Part shown: positions 37,075 through 46,581 of the stretch, piece after piece
How positions within the stretch are numbered: position 1 is the first letter of the stretch
Layout of the letters: every line of letters starts with the position of its first letter
Source: Flavobacteriaceae bacterium F08102
Lineage (GTDB): Bacteria > Bacteroidota > Bacteroidia > Flavobacteriales > Flavobacteriaceae
Assembly: GCA_023015935.1 (NCBI GenBank)
Contig: JALKAY010000002.1
Span: forward strand, 1-64,000
Length of the DNA: 64,000 bases
Reading direction: 5' to 3'
Made by a program: the position numbers and the translations under genes
The notes under the pieces: generated by a model
Told to the model about the DNA's origin: nothing
Database searches by the model: none
Seen by the model: only the letters and a program-made list of their open reading frames with translations

Positions 37075-38688
37075 ATGGATAATTTAACGAGAACTATGAA
37101 CACTTCACTCGAAAATTACGGTATTAAAAATGCCACTGCACATTGGAATTTAAGTCCAGAAGAATTAACAAAAATAACCCTCGAAAAAGGTTTAGGAAAA
37201 TTAGCGGATACAGGAGCTTTAGCCGTAAATACAGGTGAGTTCACTGGAAGATCGCCTCTTGATCGATTTATCGTTAAAGATGATGTCACTAAAGACGAAG
37301 TTTGGTGGGGATCTGTGAATATTCCTTTTGATCCTGATAAATTTCAAAAGTTATTTGATAAAGTGACAAGCTTTCTTTCAAATAAAGAAATTTATGTTAG
37401 AGACGCTTATGCTTGTGCAGATGAGCGTTACAAAATGAAACTAAGGATTATTAATGAACTTCCTTGGTCTAACTTATTTGCTTATAATATGTTTCTTCGT
37501 CCTAGCGAGGAAGAACTCAACGGTTTTGAACCAGAATGGACGGTAATTAATGCGCCTTCATTTATGGCAGACGCCGAAGTTGATGGAACTCGCCAACACA
37601 ATTTTGCTATTTTAGATTTTACTAGAAAAATTGTACTTATTGGTGGAACGGGCTATACAGGCGAAATTAAAAAAGGTGTTTTTTCAGCCTTGAACTTTAT
37701 TCTACCTGTTCAAAAAGAAACGTTACCAATGCACTGTTCAGCCAATGTAGGCGAAAACGGTGAGACAGCAATCTTTTTTGGTTTATCTGGTACAGGTAAA
37801 ACAACTTTGTCTGCTGATCCTGCTAGAAAATTAATTGGCGATGATGAGCACGGTTGGACGAAAGATAATACCATCTTTAATTTTGAAGGAGGATGTTATG
37901 CGAAGGTAATTAATCTTTCTGCAGAAAATGAACCAGATATTTACGGAGCGATTAGACCAGGGGCTTTATTAGAAAATGTGGTTTTTAAAAAAGGAAATGA
38001 GGTAGATTTTTCGGATGTTTCTATTACCCAAAATACCCGAGTAAGTTATCCTATTTATCATATTGACAATATTCAAAAACCGTCATTAGCGCATAATCCT
38101 AAAAATATTTTCTTTTTAACAGCGGATGCTTTTGGGGTACTGCCTCCCATCTCACGTTTATTACCTAATCAAGCAGCCTATCACTTTATGTCTGGTTATA
38201 CTGCCAAAGTAGCCGGTACTGAAGCGGGTGTTACAGAGCCAGTACCTTCGTTTTCAGCATGTTTTGGAGCGCCGTTTATGCCTTTACACCCAGCGAGATA
38301 CGCAGAGATGTTAAGTAAAAAAATGAAAGATTCAAATGTGAATGTTTGGCTAGTTAATACTGGATGGACTGGTGGACCATACGGGGTTGGAACGCGAATG
38401 AAATTAAAATACACAAGAGCGATGATTAATGCAGCTTTGAATGGAGATTTAGGTCCGTATTCTTATGAAGATTACCATATCCATTCTGTATTCGGTGTTG
38501 CACAACCAAGAACCTGTCCGGGTGTTCCAACCGAAGTGTTGAGTCCACGTGCAACTTGGAAAGATGACGAAGCTTATTATAAAATGGCCTTTAAATTGGC
38601 GAATGCCTTTAGAAAGAATTTTGAAAAATTTGAAGATGATTCAAATGAGGAGATTCGTCGTGGTGGTCCACAAAGGTTTGACTTTTAA
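37075..38688 (+). CDS. pckA: phosphoenolpyruvate carboxykinase (ATP)
   Basis: The enzyme converts oxaloacetate and ATP to PEP, CO2 and ADP in gluconeogenesis. Counted from ATG 37075 (537 residues), the P-loop GLSGTGKTT is at 236-244. Other family blocks are NTGEFTGRSPLDRFIV, FFGLSG preceding the P-loop, DDEHGW and NTGWTGGPYG. A second ATG at 37096 is also possible. The length equals that of E. coli PckA. It fits the locus: growth on alginate feeds pyruvate and triose phosphate, and hexoses must then be made by gluconeogenesis. It is followed by a strong terminator. Confidence 0.95.
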   Translation: MDNLTRTMNTSLENYGIKNATAHWNLSPEELTKITLEKGLGKLADTGALAVNTGEFTGRSPLDRFIVKDDVTKDEVWWGSVNIPFDPDKFQKLFDKVTSFLSNKEIYVRDAYACADERYKMKLRIINELPWSNLFAYNMFLRPSEEELNGFEPEWTVINAPSFMADAEVDGTRQHNFAILDFTRKIVLIGGTGYTGEIKKGVFSALNFILPVQKETLPMHCSANVGENGETAIFFGLSGTGKTTLSADPARKLIGDDEHGWTKDNTIFNFEGGCYAKVINLSAENEPDIYGAIRPGALLENVVFKKGNEVDFSDVSITQNTRVSYPIYHIDNIQKPSLAHNPKNIFFLTADAFGVLPPISRLLPNQAAYHFMSGYTAKVAGTEAGVTEPVPSFSACFGAPFMPLHPARYAEMLSKKMKDSNVNVWLVNTGWTGGPYGVGTRMKLKYTRAMINAALNGDLGPYSYEDYHIHSVFGVAQPRTCPGVPTEVLSPRATWKDDEAYYKMAFKLANAFRKNFEKFEDDSNEEIRRGGPQRFDF

Positions 38689-38735
38689 AGTGAGATTAGT
38701 CTAAAACTAAATTACGTTTTACATACTAAATACAG

Positions 38736-38772
38736 ATCCCTGCATTCAATTGGATGCAGGGATTGTTTTTTT
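38736..38772 (+). terminator. intrinsic terminator after pckA
   Basis: ATCCCTGCAT (38736-38745) pairs exactly with ATGCAGGGAT (38754-38763), followed by TGTTTTTTT. Confidence 0.85.
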
Positions 38773-38852
38773 AAACGGTAGGCCTACATAAGAGGGCTAT
38801 ATGAAAAATCGTCAACGTTAACACCTTTAGCGATTTGGTTAAATGTTAGCAT

Positions 38853-39266
38853 TTATTCAATCCTAAATGGACCCAGTTTCATGTTGTATTTGCGTTGTGC
38901 AAATTGAAAATACTGATATAATTTATAATTAACTTCCATCCCATAATCTATATTAGGTTGGTAATCAATGATGTTTTCATAAATTCGAGAGTCGTATTGG
39001 CTCGGATTTCTTACGCGATTGTTCCACTCATCAACATAAACTCTATTTCTTGATTCGAGCATGGATTGACTGTAGAAGCTCATCGGTTTTGCTGTGGCCA
39101 AATAGCTTGAAAAACCAACATCAAAGATGATGACTTCATATTCCAAAGTGTCATTGGCAATGCGAACCGGCTTTTCTTCAGTGTCTTTCGCGGCTACTGT
39201 TTTTGTGGCAGAACCACAACTATAAACTAAAAGCCCAAGAATTAAAATGCTAAATAGTGTTTTCAT
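38853..39266 (-). CDS. DUF6146-like lipoprotein
   Basis: The 137-residue lipoprotein has a type II signal peptide with lipobox VYSC. The mature part is well conserved in style, with DTLEYEVIIFDVGFSSYLA, MSFYSQSMLESRNRVYV and ENIIDYQPNIDYG, which I associate with DUF6146 of Flavobacteriaceae. The function is unknown. A TAACTTTG promoter element lies 36 bp upstream on the minus strand. It diverges from the alginate locus and is probably its border gene, not part of it. Confidence 0.75.
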   Translation of the reverse strand: MKTLFSILILGLLVYSCGSATKTVAAKDTEEKPVRIANDTLEYEVIIFDVGFSSYLATAKPMSFYSQSMLESRNRVYVDEWNNRVRNPSQYDSRIYENIIDYQPNIDYGMEVNYKLYQYFQFAQRKYNMKLGPFRIE

Positions 39267-39302
39267 AGACGTATGTTTTTATATGTGCAACAAGAAGTAT
39301 TC

Positions 39303-39310
39303 CAAAGTTA
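39303..39310 (-). promoter_or_regulatory. -7 promoter element (TAACTTTG) of the DUF6146-like gene
   Basis: Exact TANNTTTG match on the minus strand, 36 bp before the ATG. Confidence 0.5.
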
Positions 39311-39533
39311 CACAATATTAAATTAAGTGTAGTGTTGTAGGTTGAGATCTTTTATTGTGCAGCTTTAAGACCTATTTAGCGAAGTGTTTTCAAATAACAG
39401 TGGATGACTTCGGAAGCGTTATTGTCCTTTGAGAAAGAACGCCTATTGCCTTATTGGAGTTGTACGCAGAGGAGGGTAGATACTCATTTATAGAATAAAT
39501 CGATAAAATAATCGGTTTTTACAGAAATAAGTG

Positions 39534-39562
39534 TATATTTGGTAAACCAATCTGGTTAACCA
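39534..39562 (+). promoter_or_regulatory. promoter and double operator of the PL6-PL7-PL7 genes
   Basis: The -7 box TATATTTG (39534-39541) runs directly into the first palindrome TGGTAAACCA (39540-39549). A second palindrome, TGGTTAACCA, follows at 39553-39562, exactly 13 bp on. TGGTNNACCA is the kind of site bound by FadR/UxuR-type GntR regulators, and such a regulator is encoded at 54002. Binding would cover the -7 box, so repression is the natural reading. Confidence 0.7.
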
Positions 39563-39565
39563 GTC

Positions 39566-39593
39566 AGAAATACGTGTTAACACGCTTATTTCT
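39566..39593 (+). promoter_or_regulatory. perfect 12-bp palindrome CGTGTTAACACG in the PL6 leader
   Basis: The core palindrome is at 39573-39584. Outer arms AGAAATA (39566-39572) and TATTTCT (39587-39593) extend it with a 2-base bulge. It lies just past the expected transcription start, so it may be a second operator or an RNA hairpin near the 5' end. Confidence 0.5.
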
Positions 39594-39637
39594 TTTTATA
39601 GAAATTTTCTTAGAAAGAGAAGTATATACCTCATAAA

Positions 39638-41947
39638 ATGAATAAAATTATTCCCGCATTAGTCCTATTTTTTTTACTGTTTTCTTGCAGTGAAAAGGCT
39701 ACGGTAAAGGCGATTAAAGTTGGCACTATGGACGAATTAAACCGTGCTATTTTAGAAGCAAAACCCGGAAATACGATTGTCTTAGCCAATGGTATTTGGA
39801 AAGATGTGCAGATTGCATTTGTAGGTAAAGGCACTGAAGAAAAACCGATTACTATTAAAGCAGAAACTGCAGGAGAGGTTTTTATCGAAGGGGAGTCAAA
39901 CCTGTCTTTTGGTGGTGAGTATTTGGTGGTAAATGGCCTGTATTTTAGAAATGGTTTTTCACCAACGGAAAATGTTATTGCTTTTAGAATGGACGAAAAT
40001 ACGGTAGCAAACCACTGTAGAGTCACTAATTGTGTCATTGTAGATTTTAATAAATCACAACGCGATGACGATGATTTATGGGTTCAGTTTTTTGGAAGAC
40101 ACAATCAATTAGATCACTGTTATATTGCGGGTAAAACAAATGGAGGTCCTACGGTTAGGGTTGATTTAAAAGGTGTTCAAAGCATTAGAAACTATCATAA
40201 AATTAACGACAACCATTTTGGTCCAAGACCTCGAAAAGGAGGCGCTAGAGGTGAAACGATCCAATTAGGGAGTAGTTTTACGTCGATGAGTCCTAGTAAT
40301 ACCAGCATAACACATAACCTATTTGAAGAATGTAATGGGGAGGTTGAGATAATTTCAAGTAAAACAAATTTCAATGAAATCAAAAATAACGTGTTCTACA
40401 AGAGTGAAGGTTCGGTGGTTACGCGTCATGGAAATTACTGTTTGATTGATGGAAATTATTTTATTGGGGATGGTATCAATGAAAATTTTGGAGGAATTAG
40501 AATCATCAATACGGGGCATTGGGTGACCAATAACTACTTCTATAACTTAAAAGGGAAAAGTTTTAGAAGTCCGCTAGCCGTAATGAACGGTATTCCTAAA
40601 TCACCCTTAAATCGATATAACCAAGTAACCGACGTAGTGGTAGCTTATAATACGTATGTAAATTGTAGTTCACCTTGGCAATTTGGGGTGGGTACAAACA
40701 TTGCGCAAGTCGATGTGTTACCAGCATCCGAAATACGTTCTGCAAGAGCGATTAGAACAACTGTGGCAAATAATGTTGTGTATAATGAAAAAGGTCTTGA
40801 AAGCATTGTTGTTGAGAATGATAAGGCCGATGGCGTTACCTTTAAAAGTAATGTTGTAGAGAATCAAGGGGTCCAATTTAAGGACTTTGATGGTGGAATT
40901 ATTCCCGCTTCTTTAAGCTTGAAAAAAGTATCTGATGATATTTTAATTCCAACAGGACTTCCAAGTGAGGTTGAAGTGTATCAAGGATTCGATTTTGACA
41001 CCATCAAAAAGGACTTATTTGGAAACGCTAGAACAGACAACAACAGCATTGGTGCAGTTGTAGGTGTCGATTTTCCTAATCCTAACATATTAGACAAATC
41101 TAACTATGGGGCGACTTGGTATTCTAACGAAATTGAAACGGCAGCTCCGGTTACGCATACGGTAACGAACGTGGAAGAATTACAAACTATAATAGATGCT
41201 GCGAGTAATGGCGATATGATCGCTTTAGCGGAAGGTATTTATGAAATTTCAAAATCGTTGGTAATTAATAAAACGATTACTATTCAATCCGAAGGAAAAG
41301 CACAATTTGTTTTTTCTGGCGAATCTAGTACGCCCTTGTTTTCTTTACAACCTAAAGGAAAATTGACCGTAAATAAGTTGATCTTAAAAGGAAACAACTC
41401 AAATTATGCCTTTGCGAGTTTAAAAGAGAAGATGTCAAATCATTTCGGACTAACCGTTTTAAATACTGAGATAAGTGATTTTAAGTATGTTTTGAAAGTG
41501 TATAAGCAATCTTTTGCTGAGCGTATTACTTTTGAAAACACGTCAATGTCAAATTGTAAAAACGGCATAGAACTGTCAGAAGAAACTAACGACAGAGGTG
41601 ATTATAACACGGAATATTTAACCGTAAACAACTGTGAGTTCAATACTATTCAAGCTAATGTGATTGATTATTACAGGGGTGGATACGATGAATCTACCAT
41701 CGGTGGAAACTTGTTAGTGTCCAACAGCTCCTTTACAAATTGTGGTGCAAAAGAGAAAAACAAAAGACTGTTGAATCACAATGGTATTGTAAATGTAACG
41801 ATTACTAAAAATACATTTAAAAATAATCCCGTTCAATTTGTTTCTATTCTTTGGGGAGCAAAGAATAATATTGAATCAGAAAATACAATAAGCAATTCAG
41901 GACAACTAAAAACGGAAGAAAATTTAGTTATGACACTGATGTATTAA
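39638..41947 (+). CDS. PL6 family alginate lyase, two-domain form, lipoprotein
   Basis: The 769-residue lipoprotein (lipobox FSC, Cys17) is a chondroitinase-B/PL6-type right-handed beta-helix. Residues ~25-380 form the catalytic helix and ~500-769 a second beta-helix, as in the long PL6 enzymes such as AlyGC. E235 and E237 (GEVEIISSK) are the likely calcium ligands, K242 the base and R263 (VTRHGN) the acid. The Lys-Arg spacing of 21 equals that I recall for AlyGC (K220, R241). These lyases cut alginate by beta-elimination, often at guluronate. It is the first gene after the first operator, 20 bp upstream of a PL7 gene. Confidence 0.9.
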   Translation: MNKIIPALVLFFLLFSCSEKATVKAIKVGTMDELNRAILEAKPGNTIVLANGIWKDVQIAFVGKGTEEKPITIKAETAGEVFIEGESNLSFGGEYLVVNGLYFRNGFSPTENVIAFRMDENTVANHCRVTNCVIVDFNKSQRDDDDLWVQFFGRHNQLDHCYIAGKTNGGPTVRVDLKGVQSIRNYHKINDNHFGPRPRKGGARGETIQLGSSFTSMSPSNTSITHNLFEECNGEVEIISSKTNFNEIKNNVFYKSEGSVVTRHGNYCLIDGNYFIGDGINENFGGIRIINTGHWVTNNYFYNLKGKSFRSPLAVMNGIPKSPLNRYNQVTDVVVAYNTYVNCSSPWQFGVGTNIAQVDVLPASEIRSARAIRTTVANNVVYNEKGLESIVVENDKADGVTFKSNVVENQGVQFKDFDGGIIPASLSLKKVSDDILIPTGLPSEVEVYQGFDFDTIKKDLFGNARTDNNSIGAVVGVDFPNPNILDKSNYGATWYSNEIETAAPVTHTVTNVEELQTIIDAASNGDMIALAEGIYEISKSLVINKTITIQSEGKAQFVFSGESSTPLFSLQPKGKLTVNKLILKGNNSNYAFASLKEKMSNHFGLTVLNTEISDFKYVLKVYKQSFAERITFENTSMSNCKNGIELSEETNDRGDYNTEYLTVNNCEFNTIQANVIDYYRGGYDESTIGGNLLVSNSSFTNCGAKEKNKRLLNHNGIVNVTITKNTFKNNPVQFVSILWGAKNNIESENTISNSGQLKTEENLVMTLMY

Positions 41948-41967
41948 TCCAACTGATCCTTAAATAA

Positions 41968-42984
41968 ATGAAGAAATTACTAGGTATAATTTTCACACTG
42001 TTGCTATGCATTGGATGTAAGAATAATACGACATCGAATCCAGAAGAAGAAGTAGCCAAGGAGATAAAATATCCAAGTGATGTGCTTCCATTTATGAAGG
42101 AATGGAAAATCCTTTTAGGTGATGGAACCTACGTTGAAGAATTGGTGAATTATGAAAAGAACGATTTCTTTTATGTTGAAAATGATGGGGGCATAGATTG
42201 GGTGGTATATAAAACGCCTAACGCTGGTATTACCTCACGTACCTCAAGTAATACGAGAGCTGAATTAGGACAAAAGGAACATTGGATTCCTGAAACTGGG
42301 GGTAAATTAACCGGTACGTTAAAAGTTCAACATGTGTCTACCACTGGCGATGCAAGTGTATCATCTTCCTATTCGGTCGTGGTTGGGCAAATTCACAGTG
42401 ATGAAGGGCATGAAAACGAACCGTTAAAGATTTTTTATAAGAAGTTTCCAGGGCATACCAAAGGGTCGGTGTTTTGGAATTATGAAATCAATACTGAAGG
42501 TGATAATGCGGGAAGATGGGATTTCTCAACTGCCGTTTGGGGGCATGATTTCTCTGTGGTTGGAACAACCCCAACAACCTATCCAACTGAACCTGAAGAT
42601 GGCATTGCTTTAGGTGAAGAATTTAGCTACGAAGTAAACGTGTACGAGGGTATTATGTACCTCACTTTTTCAAGCGAAGGTCATAAGACTATTAGATTCA
42701 CAAAAAGCTTGATAAAATCAGATTTTGCTACAAAATCACAAATTCCACAGCAGATTATTGACGTGTATTCATCAAAACGAACTGTAAGTGTAGAAAGAGA
42801 AATTGCCTACGCTGGTGAAATCAATTATTTCAAACAAGGAGCTTATAATCAAGCCAATGGAAAGTCTACGAAGTCAGAAATCTACGATGGTGATATCGCC
42901 AAACAATATGAAAATGGAAGCTATGCTGAGGTTTGGTTTAAAGATGCTACGGTAGGGGCTGCGACAATTCCTGTAGAACGTTAA
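41968..42984 (+). CDS. PL7 family alginate lyase, lipoprotein (first of a tandem pair)
   Basis: The 338-residue lipoprotein (Cys17 in CIGC) has the three PL7 motifs: NTRAELGQ (R97, E99), VVGQIHS (Q141, H143) and YFKQGAYNQ (Y287-Q295). The QIH form is often linked with preference for guluronate-containing alginate. The first motif lacks the second Arg usual in R-x-E-x-R, having Gly instead. It follows the PL6 gene by 20 bp and precedes a close paralogue, so the three are likely one transcript. A surface or outer-membrane endolyase is expected, making oligosaccharides for the SusCD pair. Confidence 0.92.
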   Translation: MKKLLGIIFTLLLCIGCKNNTTSNPEEEVAKEIKYPSDVLPFMKEWKILLGDGTYVEELVNYEKNDFFYVENDGGIDWVVYKTPNAGITSRTSSNTRAELGQKEHWIPETGGKLTGTLKVQHVSTTGDASVSSSYSVVVGQIHSDEGHENEPLKIFYKKFPGHTKGSVFWNYEINTEGDNAGRWDFSTAVWGHDFSVVGTTPTTYPTEPEDGIALGEEFSYEVNVYEGIMYLTFSSEGHKTIRFTKSLIKSDFATKSQIPQQIIDVYSSKRTVSVEREIAYAGEINYFKQGAYNQANGKSTKSEIYDGDIAKQYENGSYAEVWFKDATVGAATIPVER

Positions 42985-43083
42985 TAAATAGGAAATTCTA
43001 ATGAATGGGGTGTAAGCAAATTGCCAATGGAAGAATGCCAATCCATAGAACGTATATTTTCAAGAACTAACATAATATAAACA

Positions 43084-44172
43084 ATGTATAAAGAATTAAC
43101 GGTTTCAGTTTCATGGATTATGGGTCTTAGTGCCTTCGTGCTGTTTAACAGTTGTGTGTTTACTCCTAAAAAGTCGACTAAAAAAGAAGCACAACGCATA
43201 GTGTATGCAAATGAGGTTATCCCTTTTTTTAATGATTGGAATTTAATTTTGGGAGATGGTTCTAATGTAGGGCATGCAAATAATTTTGAACACGAAGATT
43301 TTTTTTATACCACAAATGATGGTCAAAAGAATTGGATCGTTTATAAAACACCTAATGCAGGCGATACACATGGAACATCAAATAATACAAGAACTGAATT
43401 AGCGCAAGTAAAAAAATGGTATCCCGAAACAGCTGATGATAAATTATCAGCTACGCTTAAAGTAATGAATGTTTCATCCACAGGAGATGCTAGGGTGGCA
43501 GCTTCCTATTCGGTAGTGGTCGGTCAAATTCACAGTGCCGACGGACATGAAAATGAACCACTTAAAATTTTTTACAAAAAATTTCCGGGACATACCAAAG
43601 GGTCTGTTTTTTGGCATTATGAAATTAATACTGCCGGGGATGATAATGCTGGAAGATGGGATTATTCTACCGCTGTTTGGGGTAATGACTTTTCTGTAGT
43701 GGGGGATTCAATAAATACCTATCCCGAAGAGTCCAAAGAGGGGATTGCCTTAGGTGAAGAATTTAGCTATGAAATAGCGGTAAAAGAGGGGGTAATGAAC
43801 TTAACTTTTACGAGCAGAGGACATGAAACAAAAACCTTTACAAAAAATTTAATAGCATCGGCGTATTCAACAAGTGAAGAAATGCCAGCACAGACTCGAA
43901 AATTATTTGCGTCCATTGGTCAAGACGGGGTAGAGCGCAAAGAAGCCTATTTGGGTGAAGGTTGTTTTTTTAAACTTGGTGCTTATAATCAAACCAACGG
44001 AAAATCGCCTGAAGTAAATAGAAATTGGTGTTCGGGGGCTGAAACACATGAAGGTGATCTTACAAAGCAATATGCAGATGGTAATTACGCAGAAGTGTGG
44101 TTTAAAGAAGCCCGTATTGACGTGAGTGACGCGGCGGTGTCTAATCAGGGGTATTTCACCAAAAACGACTAA
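43084..44172 (+). CDS. PL7 family alginate lyase, lipoprotein (second of a tandem pair)
   Basis: This 362-residue paralogue of the preceding gene has lipobox NSC (Cys24) and PL7 motifs NTRTELAQ (R103, E105), VVGQIHS (Q148, H150) and FFKLGAYNQTNGKS. Around the QIH motif 39 of 43 residues match the upstream copy, yet codons differ widely, so the duplication is old and both are under selection. It differs by an insert with two Cys (CFF...NWC) near the active-site Tyr, which could form a disulfide, and by a C-terminal tail. It lies 99 bp after the first copy with no clear promoter between. Confidence 0.92.
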   Translation: MYKELTVSVSWIMGLSAFVLFNSCVFTPKKSTKKEAQRIVYANEVIPFFNDWNLILGDGSNVGHANNFEHEDFFYTTNDGQKNWIVYKTPNAGDTHGTSNNTRTELAQVKKWYPETADDKLSATLKVMNVSSTGDARVAASYSVVVGQIHSADGHENEPLKIFYKKFPGHTKGSVFWHYEINTAGDDNAGRWDYSTAVWGNDFSVVGDSINTYPEESKEGIALGEEFSYEIAVKEGVMNLTFTSRGHETKTFTKNLIASAYSTSEEMPAQTRKLFASIGQDGVERKEAYLGEGCFFKLGAYNQTNGKSPEVNRNWCSGAETHEGDLTKQYADGNYAEVWFKEARIDVSDAAVSNQGYFTKND

Positions 44173-44257
44173 CTGAATTAAGTATAGAACAGTATATGCC
44201 ACACGGCCGGATTTACGGATATTCAGCTGTGAATATTGGTATTTAAAAAATTATCAC

Positions 44258-44286
44258 TACATTTGGTAAACCAATCTGGTTAACCA
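44258..44286 (+). promoter_or_regulatory. promoter and double operator of the PL17-kdgF genes
   Basis: The -7 box TACATTTG (44258-44265) overlaps TGGTAAACCA (44264-44273). TGGTTAACCA follows at 44277-44286, again 13 bp on. The PL17 ATG is 15 bp past the operator. The layout is identical to the sites before the PL6 and susC genes. Confidence 0.72.
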
Positions 44287-44301
44287 ATCTGCTTTAGCAC
44301 C

Positions 44302-46563
44302 ATGAAACATTCCAACGTAGTACGATTCTTTATAGGTCTTTTGATCGTAGGATTAGTTTCTTGTAAGAAGGATGTGTCTACTAAGTTGAACTCGGCGATT
44401 TCATCACAACATCCAAGTTTGGTGTTAACACCACAGGGTGTAATCAATATTAGATCTCATGTAGGAAGTATCCCAATATTTGATCAAACACTAGCGAAAG
44501 TTCAAAAGGAAGTAGATGTTGAAATTGACCATGGTTATGCTGTGCCCATACCGAAAGATTACTCTGGAGGATATACGCATGAAACGCATAAAAAGAATTA
44601 TATCCTTATGCAAAAAGCAGGGGTGTTATATCAAATCCTTGAGAAGGAGAAGTATGCAGCGTTTGTGAAGGAGATGTTGTTTGAATATGCAAAAATGTAT
44701 CCAACATTACCTATTCATCCGAAGACAAGATCGTATGCGCGTGGCAAGTTATTTTGGCAATGTTTAAATGATTCTAATTGGCTCGTGTATACGAGTCAGG
44801 CTTATGATTGTATTTATGATTACCTCTCTGAAGATGAGCGGAACACGCTAGAAAAAGAGTTATTTAAGCCCTTTGCAGATTTTATTTCGATGGATAATCC
44901 GCAATTTTTTAATCGCGTACACAACCATAGTACTTGGGGAAATGTAGCTGTAGGAATGATTGCGTTGGTGATGGAAGATGATCAATTATTAGCACGCGCC
45001 TTGTACGGATTAAAGGATTTTGACTTGGATAAGAATTTAAAAGATAACGATGGTGGCTTTATCAATAAAGATGGGAAAATGGGATTTTTTGCCAATCTCG
45101 ATGAACCATTTTCGCCAGATGGGTATTATACCGAAGGACCCTATTATCAACGGTATGCCATGTATCCATTTTTAATTTTTGCCCAAGGGCTACAAAATAA
45201 AAAACCGGAGTTACAGGTGGTAGCCTATAAAGACAGTGTACTGCTTAAAGGAGTTACTGCACTGTTAAATTTAACGGACCAAAAAGGGAATTTCTTTCTG
45301 CTAAATGATTCACAAAAAGGAATGTCTTTTTACAATACGTCCTTAATATCTGCTGTAGATATTGCCTATCATTTTGGAGGCAACAATCCGGAGCTCTTGA
45401 GTATTGCCGAAAAGCAAGGTGAAGTCACTCTCGATGATGCGGGTTTGGCAGTTGCTCTTGGTATAAAAGAAGGGAAGTCGATCCCTTTTGTTAAAAAATC
45501 TGTTGAATTAACCGATGGGGCGAATGGGGATGAAGGAGCGGTAGGTGTGCTGAGAAGTGGTCCTCTTGAATTGGTTTTTAAATATACGGCACATGGCTTG
45601 AGTCACGGGCATTATGACAAATTATCCTATGCACTTTTTGATCAAGGGGATGAAGTAGTACAAGATTATGGCATGGCTCGTTTTGTAAATATTGAACAAA
45701 AAGGAGGTGGGAATTATTTAAAAGAAAACACTACTTGGGCTAAACAAACGATTGCACACAACACCTTGGTCAGCAATGAAATATCACATTTTAACGGAGA
45801 CTATAGCAAAGGAAGTCAACATCATTCAGAAGCCTATATTTTTAGCGTTGAGAATGAAGTAGTTCAAGTGGCAAGTGCCAAAGAGTTTAATGCCTATCCT
45901 GAAACGGTCTTACACAGAACCATGGTGATTATTAATGATGAGGATTTTGATAATCCATATGTGCTTGATATTATGAGGGTAGCTTCTGATACGACAAATC
46001 AATACGATGTACCTTTTTATTATTTAGGTCAAGTACTGCAAACGAATTTTGAATACTCCAAAAGTGAAGTTCCGCAGCTGCTAGGTAACGCAAATGGATA
46101 TCAACACCTCTATAAGGAGGCAAGTGGATTGGCGACTGGAGAGAACATTAAATTGAATTGGATTTTACATAATAGGTTTTACACCTATACTGCCGTTACT
46201 TCTACGAATGATCAAATGATAATGGCGCGAATTGGTGCAACTGATCCTGAATTTAATTTACGACATGAACCTACCCTTATTTTGCGTAAACGAAATGCCA
46301 AGGATGCATTGTTTGTGTCAACGGTAGAATCAACAGGTACTTATAGTCCAGTTTCTGAATTGGCCATTAATACATATAGTAACATTAAACACCTCGAAGT
46401 AGTTTTTAATACTAGAGATTATACCGCGATTAACATAGTGACAACGAATGATAAATCATCGCTATTTGTGATCTCTAATCACGATAACGATAAAGAAGCA
46501 ACACACAAATTAACAATTAACGATAAGAATTATGAGTGGTCAGGTTCTTATTATTTTGAATAA
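44302..46563 (+). CDS. PL17 family oligoalginate lyase, lipoprotein
   Basis: The 753-residue lipoprotein (Cys21 in VSC) has an alpha/alpha toroid followed by a heparinase II/III-type beta-sandwich. The catalytic neighbourhood is seen in RVHNHSTWGN (N208, H209) and YYTEGPYYQRYAMYP (residues ~275-289, with the catalytic Tyr expected here), plus GLSHGHYDKLSYALFDQ in the sheet domain. PL17 enzymes act exolytically on oligoalginate and release unsaturated monouronate, which becomes DEH. It is probably held in the periplasm or outer membrane. It has its own operator and promoter and is followed 18 bp later by the KdgF gene, whose product acts on the released sugar. Confidence 0.93.
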   Translation: MKHSNVVRFFIGLLIVGLVSCKKDVSTKLNSAISSQHPSLVLTPQGVINIRSHVGSIPIFDQTLAKVQKEVDVEIDHGYAVPIPKDYSGGYTHETHKKNYILMQKAGVLYQILEKEKYAAFVKEMLFEYAKMYPTLPIHPKTRSYARGKLFWQCLNDSNWLVYTSQAYDCIYDYLSEDERNTLEKELFKPFADFISMDNPQFFNRVHNHSTWGNVAVGMIALVMEDDQLLARALYGLKDFDLDKNLKDNDGGFINKDGKMGFFANLDEPFSPDGYYTEGPYYQRYAMYPFLIFAQGLQNKKPELQVVAYKDSVLLKGVTALLNLTDQKGNFFLLNDSQKGMSFYNTSLISAVDIAYHFGGNNPELLSIAEKQGEVTLDDAGLAVALGIKEGKSIPFVKKSVELTDGANGDEGAVGVLRSGPLELVFKYTAHGLSHGHYDKLSYALFDQGDEVVQDYGMARFVNIEQKGGGNYLKENTTWAKQTIAHNTLVSNEISHFNGDYSKGSQHHSEAYIFSVENEVVQVASAKEFNAYPETVLHRTMVIINDEDFDNPYVLDIMRVASDTTNQYDVPFYYLGQVLQTNFEYSKSEVPQLLGNANGYQHLYKEASGLATGENIKLNWILHNRFYTYTAVTSTNDQMIMARIGATDPEFNLRHEPTLILRKRNAKDALFVSTVESTGTYSPVSELAINTYSNIKHLEVVFNTRDYTAINIVTTNDKSSLFVISNHDNDKEATHKLTINDKNYEWSGSYYFE

Positions 46564-46581
46564 AAACAAACAAGTTATAGT

